This document shows positions 1-8,288 of a DNA stretch of 64,000 nucleotides, piece after piece. Both the position numbers and the translations under genes were made by a program. Numbering within the stretch: position 1 is the first letter of the stretch; each line of letters begins with the position of its first letter. Below the pieces are notes generated by a model. The model saw only the letters and a list, made by a program, of their open reading frames with translations. It was not told the DNA's origin and made no database searches. This stretch comes from Gammaproteobacteria bacterium (GTDB lineage: Bacteria; Pseudomonadota; Gammaproteobacteria; Burkholderiales; Sulfuricellaceae): contig JAHJGO010000009.1 of the NCBI GenBank assembly GCA_018824405.1, positions 81,859 through 145,858 on the forward strand, written 5' to 3'.

Positions 1-63
1 AAACATCAAGCCCAGCTTCTGCTGATTGCTCAAATGGCCGAGTCCTCCGCGCAATCTGCCTAA
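1..63 (+). CDS. C-terminal end of an unidentified plus-strand gene
   Basis: An open frame runs in from the left edge and stops with TAA at 61-63. The visible 20 residues (KHQAQLLLIAQMAESSAQSA) are too few to assign a family. It is convergent with fliE, so the flagellar neighbourhood makes a flagellar accessory protein plausible, but this is only context. Confidence 0.4.
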   Translation, partial: KHQAQLLLIAQMAESSAQSA

Positions 64-165
64 AGCCGTGTCCTGGACCGCTACTGCCATTGATAAACTC
101 TGTGTAAGTTAACCCCTGCTAAACGCACCGGGAAGAAAAAGGTATCTACAAGGAGCCCTGAGACG

Positions 166-483
166 TCATACCGGCATACTCATAATATCCTGATACGCGG
201 AAACCAGCTTGTTTCGTACCTGTACCATGGTCTGAAAGGAGACGTTCGCCTTTTGCAGTGAAATCATCACCTCCTGCAGGCTGGCATCGGACGTACCCAA
301 CTCGAAATTCTTCGCCATGTTTGAAGATTCCTGCTGCGCGCTGTTGACCTGATCTATGGAAGTTTTGAGCATGGCGGCAAAATCTGCCCCACCCTGCGGG
401 GTCTGTTGCGCCCCCCCCCCTGCAGCCACGGCGGCAGTCGCCTGCATCTGGCTGAGAAGCTGATCAATTCCCTGCATATTCAT
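166..483 (-). CDS. fliE: Flagellar hook-basal body complex protein FliE
   Basis: FliE is the small adaptor that joins the MS ring (FliF) to the proximal rod and is one of the first substrates of the flagellar export apparatus. The 105-residue product has the family length. Its C-terminal half is typical of FliE (ending in VRNKLVSAYQDIMSMPV, with LQEVMISLQKANVSFQ before it). The N-terminal third is low complexity, Ala/Gly/Gln rich, and contains three glycines encoded by a run of ten G. GGAG lies about 9 bases upstream of the ATG. A sigma-54 type promoter sits directly upstream, overlapping the flrC stop. Unlike the usual fliEFGHIJ order, the next gene downstream is convergent, so fliE appears to be transcribed alone here. 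Confidence 0.93.
   Translation of the reverse strand: MNMQGIDQLLSQMQATAAVAAGGGAQQTPQGGADFAAMLKTSIDQVNSAQQESSNMAKNFELGTSDASLQEVMISLQKANVSFQTMVQVRNKLVSAYQDIMSMPV
411..420 (-). repeat. Homopolymeric G10 tract inside fliE
   Basis: Ten consecutive C on the plus strand (G10 in the coding strand) encode Gly-Gly-Gly plus the first base of the next Ala codon. Gain or loss of one base would shift the fliE frame before its conserved C-terminal domain. Tracts of this length are known slippage sites in other bacteria; whether this one varies is not visible in one sequence. Confidence 0.85.
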
Positions 484-522
484 GATTAAAAACTCTCCGG
501 CATCAATTTATATGCTGCAAAC

Positions 523-540
523 AAGCAAAAATCATACCTT
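523..540 (-). promoter_or_regulatory. Sigma-54 (-24/-12) promoter for fliE
   Basis: Read on the minus strand, AAGGTATGATTTTTGCTT has GG (538-537) and GC (526-525) separated by exactly 10 bases, the RpoN spacing. It has TTGCT at -12 and a weaker match (AGGTATG against TGGCACG) at -24. It ends about 40 bases before the fliE ATG and overlaps the stop codon of the sigma-54 activator gene flrC, its likely regulator. Confidence 0.65.
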
Positions 541-1885
541 AACTATCTTGCGCCTGCCCAGAGACAGCGCCTTCTTCCCTGTACTGCTGCAACTTGTAAC
601 GCAAAGTTCGCTCGCTCATCCCTAGCCGCTGCGCGGCCAGCTTGCGGGACCCCTTTACCGCATCCAGCGTCTCCATGATATGCACTCGTTCCAAGGACTT
701 CATGTCCAACGGCGGCTCCGAAGCCGACTCGATCTTGGGCGGCAAATCCGCCCTCGCAAGCTGAGGCAGATGCAAATGCTCGACCTCAATCAAAACACCA
801 GGTGCGAGAATCAGCGCGCGCTGTATGACGTTTTCAAGCTCTCTGATGTTACCCGGCCAGCCATATTGCGTCAATTGCCTTACTGCCTCCTCAGACAGTG
901 AAATACCTGCCCGCCCGAAGCTGGCAGCAAAGCGGGCGAGAAACTGCTGTGCCAGCGGCACAATGTCGGCGGTCCGCTGGCGCAATGCGGGCATTTCCAG
1001 AGGAAACACGTTAAGTCGGTAATACAGGTCTTCTCGGAAACAGCCACGCTTCACCTCTGCCACAAGGTCGCGATTGGACGTAGCCAGCACTCGCACATCC
1101 AGTGAAATCGCCTTGCGCCCGCCAACCCGCTCCACTTCTCTTTCCTGCAGCACGCGCAACAATTTGGCCTGAAGGCCCAACGGCATTTCCGATATTTCAT
1201 CCAGCAACAGGGTTCCGCCCTGGGCCTGTTCAAACTTGCCGGCCTGGGATTGCTGAGCGCCGGTAAAAGCCCCTTTCTCATGGCCAAACAGGGTCGCCTC
1301 CAGCAAATTCTCAGGGATGGCAGCACAATTGATGGCGACAAAAGGCCCGCCAGAACGCGGGGAAAATCGGTGGATAAAACGTGCAACAATTTCCTTGCCG
1401 GTGCCACTCTCTCCCGTAATCATGACCGTCGCCACCGTTGCCGCCACTCGTTTTGCCAAGTCAAACAGTTCGCGCGAACGCGCATCTTCGGCAATCACTT
1501 CAGTTGCGCCTTCAATGGGGGCGGGCAACATATAACGTACCACTTCAGCCAGCAAGATATCCGGCTCGAAAGGTTTGGTCAGATAATGGCATGCCCCAGC
1601 CTGCATCGCCTCCACAGCCTTGTCGATCATGCCGTAAGCGGTCATCAGCAACACCGGCAAATGCGGATAAGCCTGCTTGATCTCGCGCAGCAGAGTATGA
1701 CCATCCATAGGCTGCATCTGCACATCCGTCACTACCAGGCCAACGGTGCGGCGGCGCAGCATTTCCAGCGCCATCACACCGTCCGCAGCACTGATCGCCT
1801 CATACCCGGACAACGCAAGGGTGTCGCACAAAGCCTCGCGCAAATCCCTGTCATCTTCAACAATTAAAATCGGCAGTGTTTTCAT
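539..1885 (-). CDS. flrC: Sigma-54 dependent flagellar response regulator (FlrC/FleR type)
   Basis: This is a 448-residue NtrC-family activator of class III flagellar genes. An N-terminal receiver domain (about 1-120) has the acidic pocket DD at 11-12, the phospho-acceptor Asp54 (VVTDVQM) and the TKPFEP lysine. The central AAA+ domain shows Walker A GESGTGKE and an intact GAFTGA loop that contacts sigma-54. A Fis-type helix-turn-helix closes the protein (KLAAQRLGMSERTLRYKLQ). It is encoded 14 bases downstream of its partner kinase, so both are probably one transcript. A sigma-54 site for fliE begins in its stop codon. The neighbours (fliE, the kinase without membrane segments, chemotaxis genes) favour the FlrC/FleR assignment over other NtrC-like regulators. 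Confidence 0.9.
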   Translation of the reverse strand: MKTLPILIVEDDRDLREALCDTLALSGYEAISAADGVMALEMLRRRTVGLVVTDVQMQPMDGHTLLREIKQAYPHLPVLLMTAYGMIDKAVEAMQAGACHYLTKPFEPDILLAEVVRYMLPAPIEGATEVIAEDARSRELFDLAKRVAATVATVMITGESGTGKEIVARFIHRFSPRSGGPFVAINCAAIPENLLEATLFGHEKGAFTGAQQSQAGKFEQAQGGTLLLDEISEMPLGLQAKLLRVLQEREVERVGGRKAISLDVRVLATSNRDLVAEVKRGCFREDLYYRLNVFPLEMPALRQRTADIVPLAQQFLARFAASFGRAGISLSEEAVRQLTQYGWPGNIRELENVIQRALILAPGVLIEVEHLHLPQLARADLPPKIESASEPPLDMKSLERVHIMETLDAVKGSRKLAAQRLGMSERTLRYKLQQYREEGAVSGQAQDS

Positions 1886-1899
1886 CGCTGTGTTTTCTT

Positions 1900-3069
1900 T
1901 TATATTTTTTCTACCGGCAAATTCAGTACAAATTCGCTCCCTTCCCCGGGGGTGGAACGCGCCTCCACCCCGCCTCCATGAGCCTCCACCACATTACGCA
2001 CAATCGCCAGCCCAAGACCTGTACCCTCAATGCGGGTAGTAAAGAAAGGTTCGAACAGCCGTTCACTTACGGCCGCATCAAAACCACACCCGGCGTCACT
2101 CACGCTCAACTGCAATACGCCATCCTCCAGCCGCCTTGCCCGCAGCACGACCCGGCCGCCGGCATCACTTGCCTGCAAGGCATTTTCCAGCAGATTAAGC
2201 AGGGCACCGGTCAGCGCCTTGCGATCGGCGCGCAATACACAGGCCGGATAAAGATCCTCGACCATCAGGGTAACACCGCGCTCCAGTACTTGCGGCTCCA
2301 TGATTTGCGTCAATTCCGCCAGCAATTCCGTCAAGGGCAGGATCGCGCGCGCACCAGCCTGGCCTTTGACAAAAGACAGCATATCCTGAATCAGGCATTC
2401 CAGATGACGCAAGCGCGCCACCGCCTTGTCTGCAAAACGCATTCGATCCGTCTCGGCCAGACCCGGCTTGCTCAAATTGGCGGTATATAGCAGTGCCGTG
2501 GCGAGCGGGGTGCGCAGCTGATGCGCCAATCCGGCGGCCATTTCACCCATTGCCGACAAACGCTGATGGCGTTGCAGTTCCTGCTCCATCAGGTAGGCTT
2601 CCGTAACATCATGCAGCAACACGATCCGTCCCCCCAATGTATCCAGTGGATTGACCGAGAGATTGAACCGGTGCAATGAAGCATCCGCAGCCGTCATTTC
2701 CCATTCATGCGGCGTGGCAGTCCGGCGCAAATCATGCACAAGCACCTTGTCCCAATCCTGCCCCACCAGATCATCACCCAGCAGGCGCTGCGCGGCTGCA
2801 TTCGTCTCACTAATCCGGCCAGCGCCATCCACCACCACCACACCTGCAGGCAGCGCCGCCAGAAGCATGGCCAGACGCTGAGACAAGGCCTCCTTCTCCA
2901 GATACTGGCGGCGCAGTTCACCATTGGCTACGGCCAACTCGCCCGTCAGCCGTTCGACCTGACCCTGTAGCTCATGATAGGCGCCGGTAAGCTGGGCAGA
3001 AGCCTCATTAAAAAGGCTGAATGCCTGCTCCAGCTCCTGCGGGCTGACGTGTTTGACAGTATCAGACAA
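1900..3069 (-). CDS. flrB: Cytoplasmic flagellar sensor histidine kinase (FlrB/FleS type)
   Basis: The 389-residue kinase has no hydrophobic segments, as in FlrB/FleS. An N-terminal coiled region (about 1-70) leads to a PAS domain (about 70-165), a HisKA box (AAGLAHQLRTPLATALL, where His is the phosphorylation site) and an HATPase domain with N box NLLENALQAS, G1 DAGCGFD and G2 GTGLGLAIV. It should phosphorylate the adjacent response regulator in response to flagellar assembly state. It is the first gene of the two-gene operon. Its start faces a divergent chemoreceptor gene across a 311-base spacer. Confidence 0.9.
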   Translation of the reverse strand: MSDTVKHVSPQELEQAFSLFNEASAQLTGAYHELQGQVERLTGELAVANGELRRQYLEKEALSQRLAMLLAALPAGVVVVDGAGRISETNAAAQRLLGDDLVGQDWDKVLVHDLRRTATPHEWEMTAADASLHRFNLSVNPLDTLGGRIVLLHDVTEAYLMEQELQRHQRLSAMGEMAAGLAHQLRTPLATALLYTANLSKPGLAETDRMRFADKAVARLRHLECLIQDMLSFVKGQAGARAILPLTELLAELTQIMEPQVLERGVTLMVEDLYPACVLRADRKALTGALLNLLENALQASDAGGRVVLRARRLEDGVLQLSVSDAGCGFDAAVSERLFEPFFTTRIEGTGLGLAIVRNVVEAHGGGVEARSTPGEGSEFVLNLPVEKI

Positions 3070-3271
3070 GAATAATCTCGCTCAAATGATCCGCACATTA
3101 TACATACTGGACTCTGCGCCTTTTTATCACAAATACCCCAAGGCCAGGCACTGTTGACGCTCATGAGAAACACTCTACAATGCAGATGGATACTTAATCT
3201 GTGCGACATTACAGTAGTGAATCGTTTTATGATTCATTTACAAAATTTGCGCAAAACACTCAGGTCAACAT

Positions 3272-3298
3272 TAAAGTTCGAAGCCATTTAGCCGCAAA
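3272..3298 (+). promoter_or_regulatory. Sigma-28 (FliA) type promoter for the chemoreceptor
   Basis: TAAA (3272-3275), exactly 15 bases, then GCCGCAAA (3291-3298) match the flagellar class 4 consensus TAAA-N15-GCCGATAA in 10 of 12 positions. Transcription would start near 3305, about 75 bases ahead of the chemoreceptor ATG. The rest of the 3070-3380 spacer shows no gene. Confidence 0.6.
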
Positions 3299-3380
3299 CC
3301 TTTAGATAGACTTAATTCACTACAATGATTGACCATAAGCATACATAACAGGTCAAGCAAGAATTTATGGGGGAGAAAAT

Positions 3381-4961
3381 ATGAAAAAAAACCTGCCGGT
3401 CACCAACACCGAAGCAAATTATCGCGACAGTGCAGTACTTATCTCCAAAACAGATACACGTGGCGTCATCACTTATGCCAATGCCGATTTCATGGAAGTC
3501 AGCGGATATGGTGCTGACGAACTGATAGGCAAATCACACAACCTCGTGCGCCACCCTGACATGCCGCCGGAGGCGTTTGCCGACCTTTGGAAGCAGATTC
3601 AGGCTGGGAAACTTTGGCATGGATTTGTCAAGAACCGTTGCAAGAATGGCGATTATTACTGGGTGGAGGCCAACGTCACCCCCATCACCGAACACGGAAA
3701 AATCACCGGTTATCTCTCGGTGCGTACCAAACCCAGTCGCTCCCAGGTCAATGATGCAGACGCCCTGTATGCGCGGATGCGTGATGGCAAGGCGCATGGA
3801 GCAAAACTTTCAGGCAAGCTCAACGCACTAAGCATCAAAGCCCGACTGATCGGACTGGTCGTGCTGTTTGCCATGATCTCGAGCGTCAGTGCCGCCTTTG
3901 GCTTGAGCGGCATTACACTGGGCATGCTCAACCTGGGATTGGCGGCGATTCTTGGCCTGTTCATTGTCCGTGCCATCGCCATCCCGCTGGATGACCTGCG
4001 CTCTACCCTCATTATGATCCAGGGCAATGAGGACATGTCGCAACGCGCCAAGGTCTTCAGGGACGATGAAATCGGCCAGACGGCACAGGCACTCAATGCT
4101 CTGGTGCTAGGCTTCCGCGGCATCAGTGGCGAAGTGATAATGAACGCAGAAAGGATGTCGGGCGCATCTGCTCAACTGGCCAGCTTTTCCAGCCAGGCCA
4201 GCCAGAATGCTTCCACACAGGACGAAGTCAGTGCCGTCTCGGCCGCACTGGAAGAGATGACTGCAAGCCTGGCATCGGTGGCGGAAACCACCCAGAGCGT
4301 GTTGCAAATTGCACGGGAAAGCCTGAACAGCTCACACCATGGCAATGAGAGTCTTTCCGCTTTGCTGGGCGAAATCGACATTGTGGAACAGACGGTGCAG
4401 GAAATTGCCGGCAAGGTGGCGCAATTCGTCAACAGCACCCAGAGCATCCGCCAGATGACCAAGCAAGTGCGTGACATTGCTGACCAGACCAACCTCCTTG
4501 CACTTAACGCAGCCATCGAAGCCGCCCGCGCAGGAGAACAGGGGCGCGGGTTTGCCGTGGTCGCAGACGAGGTCAGGAAACTGGCGGAGAAATCCGCTGC
4601 AGCCGCCAAGGAAATCGACGATCTGACGCATGAAATTGCGCAGCACTCCAGCGGTGTGGATGAGTCCATCAGCAAAGGTCTTGAGCATCTGACCAGCAGC
4701 CAGGATTCCATGGAAAATCTGGCCATGGTGCTTGCAGAATCTTCCCAGACCGTGAAAAGTGTTAGCGAAGGGGTGGAGACCATTGCCACCGCCACGGATG
4801 AAGAAGTCCAGGCCAGCACGGACATCAGCCGCAACGTGGATAAAATTTCCGCTATTACTGAAAACAACAGTATGGCGATCAACCAGACTCTGAGCGCCTC
4901 CGTGGAACTGGAAGATATGGCGCGCCACTTGAGAAATACCGTCAACCGCTTCAAGATATAA
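3381..4961 (+). CDS. PAS-containing methyl-accepting chemotaxis protein (Aer-like)
   Basis: This 526-residue receptor is built like Aer: an N-terminal cytoplasmic PAS domain (about 10-115; [18 protein letters not shown], then the LVRHPDMP segment typical of Aer PAS), a hydrophobic hairpin (about 155-205), HAMP (about 205-255) and a long signalling domain. The signalling hairpin carries [20 protein letters not shown]. No periplasmic sensing domain is visible, so it probably senses redox or energy state from inside the cell. Aer-type PAS domains often bind FAD, but this has not been shown for this copy. The start at 3381 follows GGGGGAG by 7 bases, and a sigma-28-like promoter lies upstream. 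Confidence 0.92.
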   Translation: MKKNLPVTNTEANYRDSAVLISKTDTRGVITYANADFMEVSGYGADELIGKSHNLVRHPDMPPEAFADLWKQIQAGKLWHGFVKNRCKNGDYYWVEANVTPITEHGKITGYLSVRTKPSRSQVNDADALYARMRDGKAHGAKLSGKLNALSIKARLIGLVVLFAMISSVSAAFGLSGITLGMLNLGLAAILGLFIVRAIAIPLDDLRSTLIMIQGNEDMSQRAKVFRDDEIGQTAQALNALVLGFRGISGEVIMNAERMSGASAQLASFSSQASQNASTQDEVSAVSAALEEMTASLASVAETTQSVLQIARESLNSSHHGNESLSALLGEIDIVEQTVQEIAGKVAQFVNSTQSIRQMTKQVRDIADQTNLLALNAAIEAARAGEQGRGFAVVADEVRKLAEKSAAAAKEIDDLTHEIAQHSSGVDESISKGLEHLTSSQDSMENLAMVLAESSQTVKSVSEGVETIATATDEEVQASTDISRNVDKISAITENNSMAINQTLSASVELEDMARHLRNTVNRFKI

Positions 4962-5025
4962 TGCAGCCTTGAATAAAATTGGTTATCCTCCATGCGTGGC
5001 GGAACCCCCCGGAGTCTAAATTAAG

Positions 5026-5970
5026 ATGTCAGAACTATTAAAACGGATAGATGCTCGCACCAAGCTCGCCGGCACCAACAAGCTGGAAATCCTGCTGTTT
5101 ACCTTAGGCACGGATCAGAACACCGGGCGCAAGGAAACCTTTGGCATCAACGTTTTCAAGGTTCGCGAGGTCATGCGCGTACCGGAGATCACCCGAGCAC
5201 CGGACATGCCCCCTTCTGTGGAAGGCATGGTCAGCCTGCGCGGCGCGCTGGTGCCGGTAGTGGACCTGATCAAATACACCGGGATCGTGACTGGGGCGCC
5301 CCCTGAAATCATGATCGTCACCGAGTATAACTCCCGCACCCAGGGCTTTCTGGTGGAAAGCGTGGACACCATCCTGCGGCTTGACTGGTCGGAAATCAAG
5401 GTTCCGCCGGAAATGCTCATGGCACAGATGGGAGGCCTGGTCACGGCCGTCACCCAGCTTCAGGATGGCCGCCTGGTCATGCTCATGGATGTGGAAAAAA
5501 TTCTTGCCGAAACGACTCACTACGACCAGCATGAAATCATTTTCGCCAGCCTGATTCCACTGGAAGAAGAACGCACCATTTTCTTCACCGACGACTCCCC
5601 GGTCGCGCGCAAGCAGATTGAGCGCACGCTGAATGCGCTGAACATTCGCTTTCGCAGTGCCTCCAACGGCAAGCAGGCATGGGAAGAACTGCTGCAGATC
5701 GCCGCACGTGCCGATGTCGCCAAACAGCCTGTAAAGAATTTCATTCAACTGGTGCTGACAGACGTTGAAATGCCGGAAATGGACGGTTACATTCTGACCA
5801 AAAACATCAAGAGCGACCCCCGCTTTGCCGGCATTCCGGTCATCATGCATTCCTCTCTGAGCGGCGCATCGAATCAGGAACTTGGGCGCTCGGTGGGCGT
5901 GGATGAGTACGTTTCGAAATTCGAGCCTGCCAAACTGTCTGAAATCCTTACCCGCCGCTTAATGAGTTGA
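5026..5970 (+). CDS. cheV: Chemotaxis coupling protein CheV (first copy)
   Basis: The 314-residue CheW-receiver fusion couples receptors to CheA and may act as a phosphate sink. The CheW-like domain (about 20-165) contains FGINVFKVREVMRVPEIT and the GMVSLRGALVPVVDL strand. The receiver (about 185-312) keeps DDSP and the predicted phospho-acceptor Asp246 (LTDVEMPEMDGY). It lies 64 bases after the receptor and 19 bases before a paralogue with the same domain order, so the pair arose by duplication. Its N-terminal domain has a short insertion (DQNTGRKET) absent from the second copy. Confidence 0.92.
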   Translation: MSELLKRIDARTKLAGTNKLEILLFTLGTDQNTGRKETFGINVFKVREVMRVPEITRAPDMPPSVEGMVSLRGALVPVVDLIKYTGIVTGAPPEIMIVTEYNSRTQGFLVESVDTILRLDWSEIKVPPEMLMAQMGGLVTAVTQLQDGRLVMLMDVEKILAETTHYDQHEIIFASLIPLEEERTIFFTDDSPVARKQIERTLNALNIRFRSASNGKQAWEELLQIAARADVAKQPVKNFIQLVLTDVEMPEMDGYILTKNIKSDPRFAGIPVIMHSSLSGASNQELGRSVGVDEYVSKFEPAKLSEILTRRLMS

Positions 5971-5989
5971 CTTTTCCAGGACCGACATC

Positions 5990-6928
5990 ATGACGACCCA
6001 AGCCAATGCCGCGCTGATCGAATCGGTTGATGCCCGCACCAAGCTGGCCGGCTCCAACAAGATGGAGATTCTCCTGTTCACGCTGGGAACGGGAGAATAT
6101 TTCGGCATCAACGTTTTCAAGGTGCGCGAAGTATCGCAAACGCCCTTCATTACCAAAACCCCCAACATGCCGGAAGGTGTGCTGGGGGTGATCTCGCTAC
6201 GCGGCAACATCATCCCGGTTCTCTCGCTAGCGGATTTCATGCAGCTCGACAACGTACCGGAAGACACCGGTCAAACCATGATCGTTACCGAATACAGCAA
6301 GCACACGCAGGGATTTCTGGTGCATGAAGTGGACCGCATCGTGCGTGTCGACTGGGAAAAAATCAAGCCGCCACAATCCATGCTGGCTGGCGCTGAAGGC
6401 CTGATCACGGCCATTACCGAACTGCCTGATGGACGCCTGGTGTCGATCATCGACGTGGAACAGATCCTGGTCAACGCGCTCGGCATGGAGGCGATCCCTG
6501 AGTTGGTCCCTGTCGAAATGTCGTCGGAACAATACCTATTCTTTGTGGATGACTCTGCTATTGCACGCAAAGAAATCATGATGACCCTGGACAAACTGGC
6601 GGTTCCTTATCAACAAGCGAGCAACGGTAACGAAGCATGGGAAAAACTGCAGAATCTCGCAGCGCGCGCGCAACATGACGGCATGCCGGTCAGCAATCTG
6701 ATCAGCGTAATCCTGACCGATGCAGAAATGCCGGAAATGGACGGCTATGTCCTCACCAAGAAGATCAAGAGCGACCGGCGTTTTGAAGGAATTCCTGTCG
6801 TCATGCACTCATCCCTGTCTTCGGACGCAAACCGCAGCATGGGAAAAACGGTGGGTGTGGATGCCTATGTGGCAAAATTTGACCCAACGGTCCTAGCGGA
6901 AACGTTACGGCCTTTGTTGATGAGATAA
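5990..6928 (+). CDS. cheV: Chemotaxis coupling protein CheV (second copy)
   Basis: This 312-residue paralogue of the preceding gene has a CheW-like domain (about 20-160; YFGINVFKVREVSQTPFIT, GVISLRGNIIPVLSL) and a receiver (about 180-310) with DDSAIARKE and predicted phospho-acceptor Asp244 (LTDAEMPEMDGY). The two copies share long stretches such as LTKKIKSDRRF against LTKNIKSDPRF but differ in receptor-facing residues. They may therefore serve different receptors or respond to different phosphorylation inputs. It is followed after 39 bases by cheY in the same direction. Confidence 0.92.
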   Translation: MTTQANAALIESVDARTKLAGSNKMEILLFTLGTGEYFGINVFKVREVSQTPFITKTPNMPEGVLGVISLRGNIIPVLSLADFMQLDNVPEDTGQTMIVTEYSKHTQGFLVHEVDRIVRVDWEKIKPPQSMLAGAEGLITAITELPDGRLVSIIDVEQILVNALGMEAIPELVPVEMSSEQYLFFVDDSAIARKEIMMTLDKLAVPYQQASNGNEAWEKLQNLAARAQHDGMPVSNLISVILTDAEMPEMDGYVLTKKIKSDRRFEGIPVVMHSSLSSDANRSMGKTVGVDAYVAKFDPTVLAETLRPLLMR

Positions 6929-6967
6929 TGGCTAAGTAGATACTGAAAAGCGGCAACTGGAGCAACT

Positions 6968-7360
6968 ATGGTAGATAAGAATCTGAAATTCCTGGTCGTG
7001 GATGACTTTTCCACGATGCGCAGAATTGTGCGCAACCTATTGAAGGAGCTGGGTTTTACCAATGTCGAGGAAGCGGAAGATGGCGTGGTTGCACTCAGCA
7101 AACTCAAGGGCGCCAATTTCGAGTTTGTCGTGAGTGACTGGAACATGCCCAACATGACCGGCATCGAGCTGCTCCGTGCAATACGCGCGGATGCCACACT
7201 CAAGCATCTGCCGGTGATGATGGTAACCGCTGAGGCCAAGAAGGAAAATATTATCGAAGCGGCTCAGGCGGGCGCCAGCGGTTATATCGTGAAGCCTTTT
7301 ACAGCAGCCACTTTAGAAGAAAAACTGAACAAGGTGTTCGAGAAAATGGTGGCTAAATAA
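6968..7360 (+). CDS. cheY: Chemotaxis response regulator CheY
   Basis: A single-domain receiver of 130 residues that, once phosphorylated by CheA, binds the flagellar switch. The acidic pocket is Asp12-Asp13 ([11 protein letters not shown]), the phospho-acceptor is Asp57 ([10 protein letters not shown]), and the switch residues appear in [11 protein letters not shown] and [13 protein letters not shown]. Its strong resemblance to enterobacterial CheY ([18 protein letters not shown]) and the following cheZ support true CheY rather than a generic receiver. Confidence 0.96.
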   Translation: MVDKNLKFLVVDDFSTMRRIVRNLLKELGFTNVEEAEDGVVALSKLKGANFEFVVSDWNMPNMTGIELLRAIRADATLKHLPVMMVTAEAKKENIIEAAQAGASGYIVKPFTAATLEEKLNKVFEKMVAK

Positions 7361-7467
7361 GTCATCCTTGAGGCCATACTCAGGGTAAGACATTTCTGGA
7401 AGCAGCACTTCTGCGCTGCACAAATCGAACAAAATCTTTGAAAAATATTAGCAAGGGGAGGTGACGA

Positions 7468-8241
7468 GTGAGCAACACGCCACAGAACAATGGTGATTCA
7501 GATGATCTGGAAGCGCTGTTTGACAGTATCGTAATGGCAAGTAGTCAGAGCACTGAACCTGCTGCGGATGAAAAGCCACAGGATTCCCCGGCAACTGTCA
7601 CTCAGACGACAGAAGTCAGCGATGAAGGCCATGGCAGCGATAAAGTGTTTTCATCGCTTGGACACATGACGCGCAAGCTGCATGATACGCTGCGCGAGCT
7701 GGGCTATGACAAATCACTCGAGAAGGCTGTTGAAGGCCTGATTCCAGACACGCGCGACCGCCTCAACTATATCGCCGCAATGACTGAACAAGCAGCAGAA
7801 CGAGCGCTCTCCGCAACAGAAGTTGCCCAGCCCCTGCAGGAAAAACTGGAATCCGGTGCATCCGTACTGTCAGGGAAATGGGACAAAATGTTCAGCAACC
7901 AGTTGAGCGTAGATGAATTCAAGCAACTCGTGACTGACACCCGACTCTACCTGCACCAGGTACCCACCCACACGCAGGCCACTAATGCCCAGCTGATGGA
8001 AATCATGATGGCGCAGGATTTTCAGGACCTGACAGGTCAGGTGATCAAGAAAGTCATCGAGCTGGCACAGCAGGTGGAAACACAATTGCTTCAGCTTCTG
8101 ATCGACAGCACCCCGGCAGAAAAACGCAGCGAAGTGAATGCCGGCCTGCTGAACGGGCCAGTGATCAATGCCGAGGGGCGTTCCGATGTCGTCGCCAACC
8201 AGCAGCAGGTTGACGATCTGCTGGAAAGCCTGGGATTCTGA
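7468..8241 (+). CDS. cheZ: CheY-P phosphatase CheZ
   Basis: CheZ dephosphorylates CheY-P. The 257-residue protein carries the hallmark MAQDFQDLTGQVIKK helix, whose second Gln is the catalytic residue, and ends in the CheY-binding peptide DDLLESLGF. The N-terminal 60 residues are acidic and poorly conserved. It starts with GTG at 7468, chosen because the strong ribosome site AAGGGGAGG (about 7454-7462) lies just upstream and no in-frame ATG precedes the conserved region. It sits between cheY and cheA. Confidence 0.95.
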   Translation: MSNTPQNNGDSDDLEALFDSIVMASSQSTEPAADEKPQDSPATVTQTTEVSDEGHGSDKVFSSLGHMTRKLHDTLRELGYDKSLEKAVEGLIPDTRDRLNYIAAMTEQAAERALSATEVAQPLQEKLESGASVLSGKWDKMFSNQLSVDEFKQLVTDTRLYLHQVPTHTQATNAQLMEIMMAQDFQDLTGQVIKKVIELAQQVETQLLQLLIDSTPAEKRSEVNAGLLNGPVINAEGRSDVVANQQQVDDLLESLGF

Positions 8242-8288
8242 ACCATGCGTCCGAATCAAAGCATAAATAAAAAACCACGGGAGAAATC

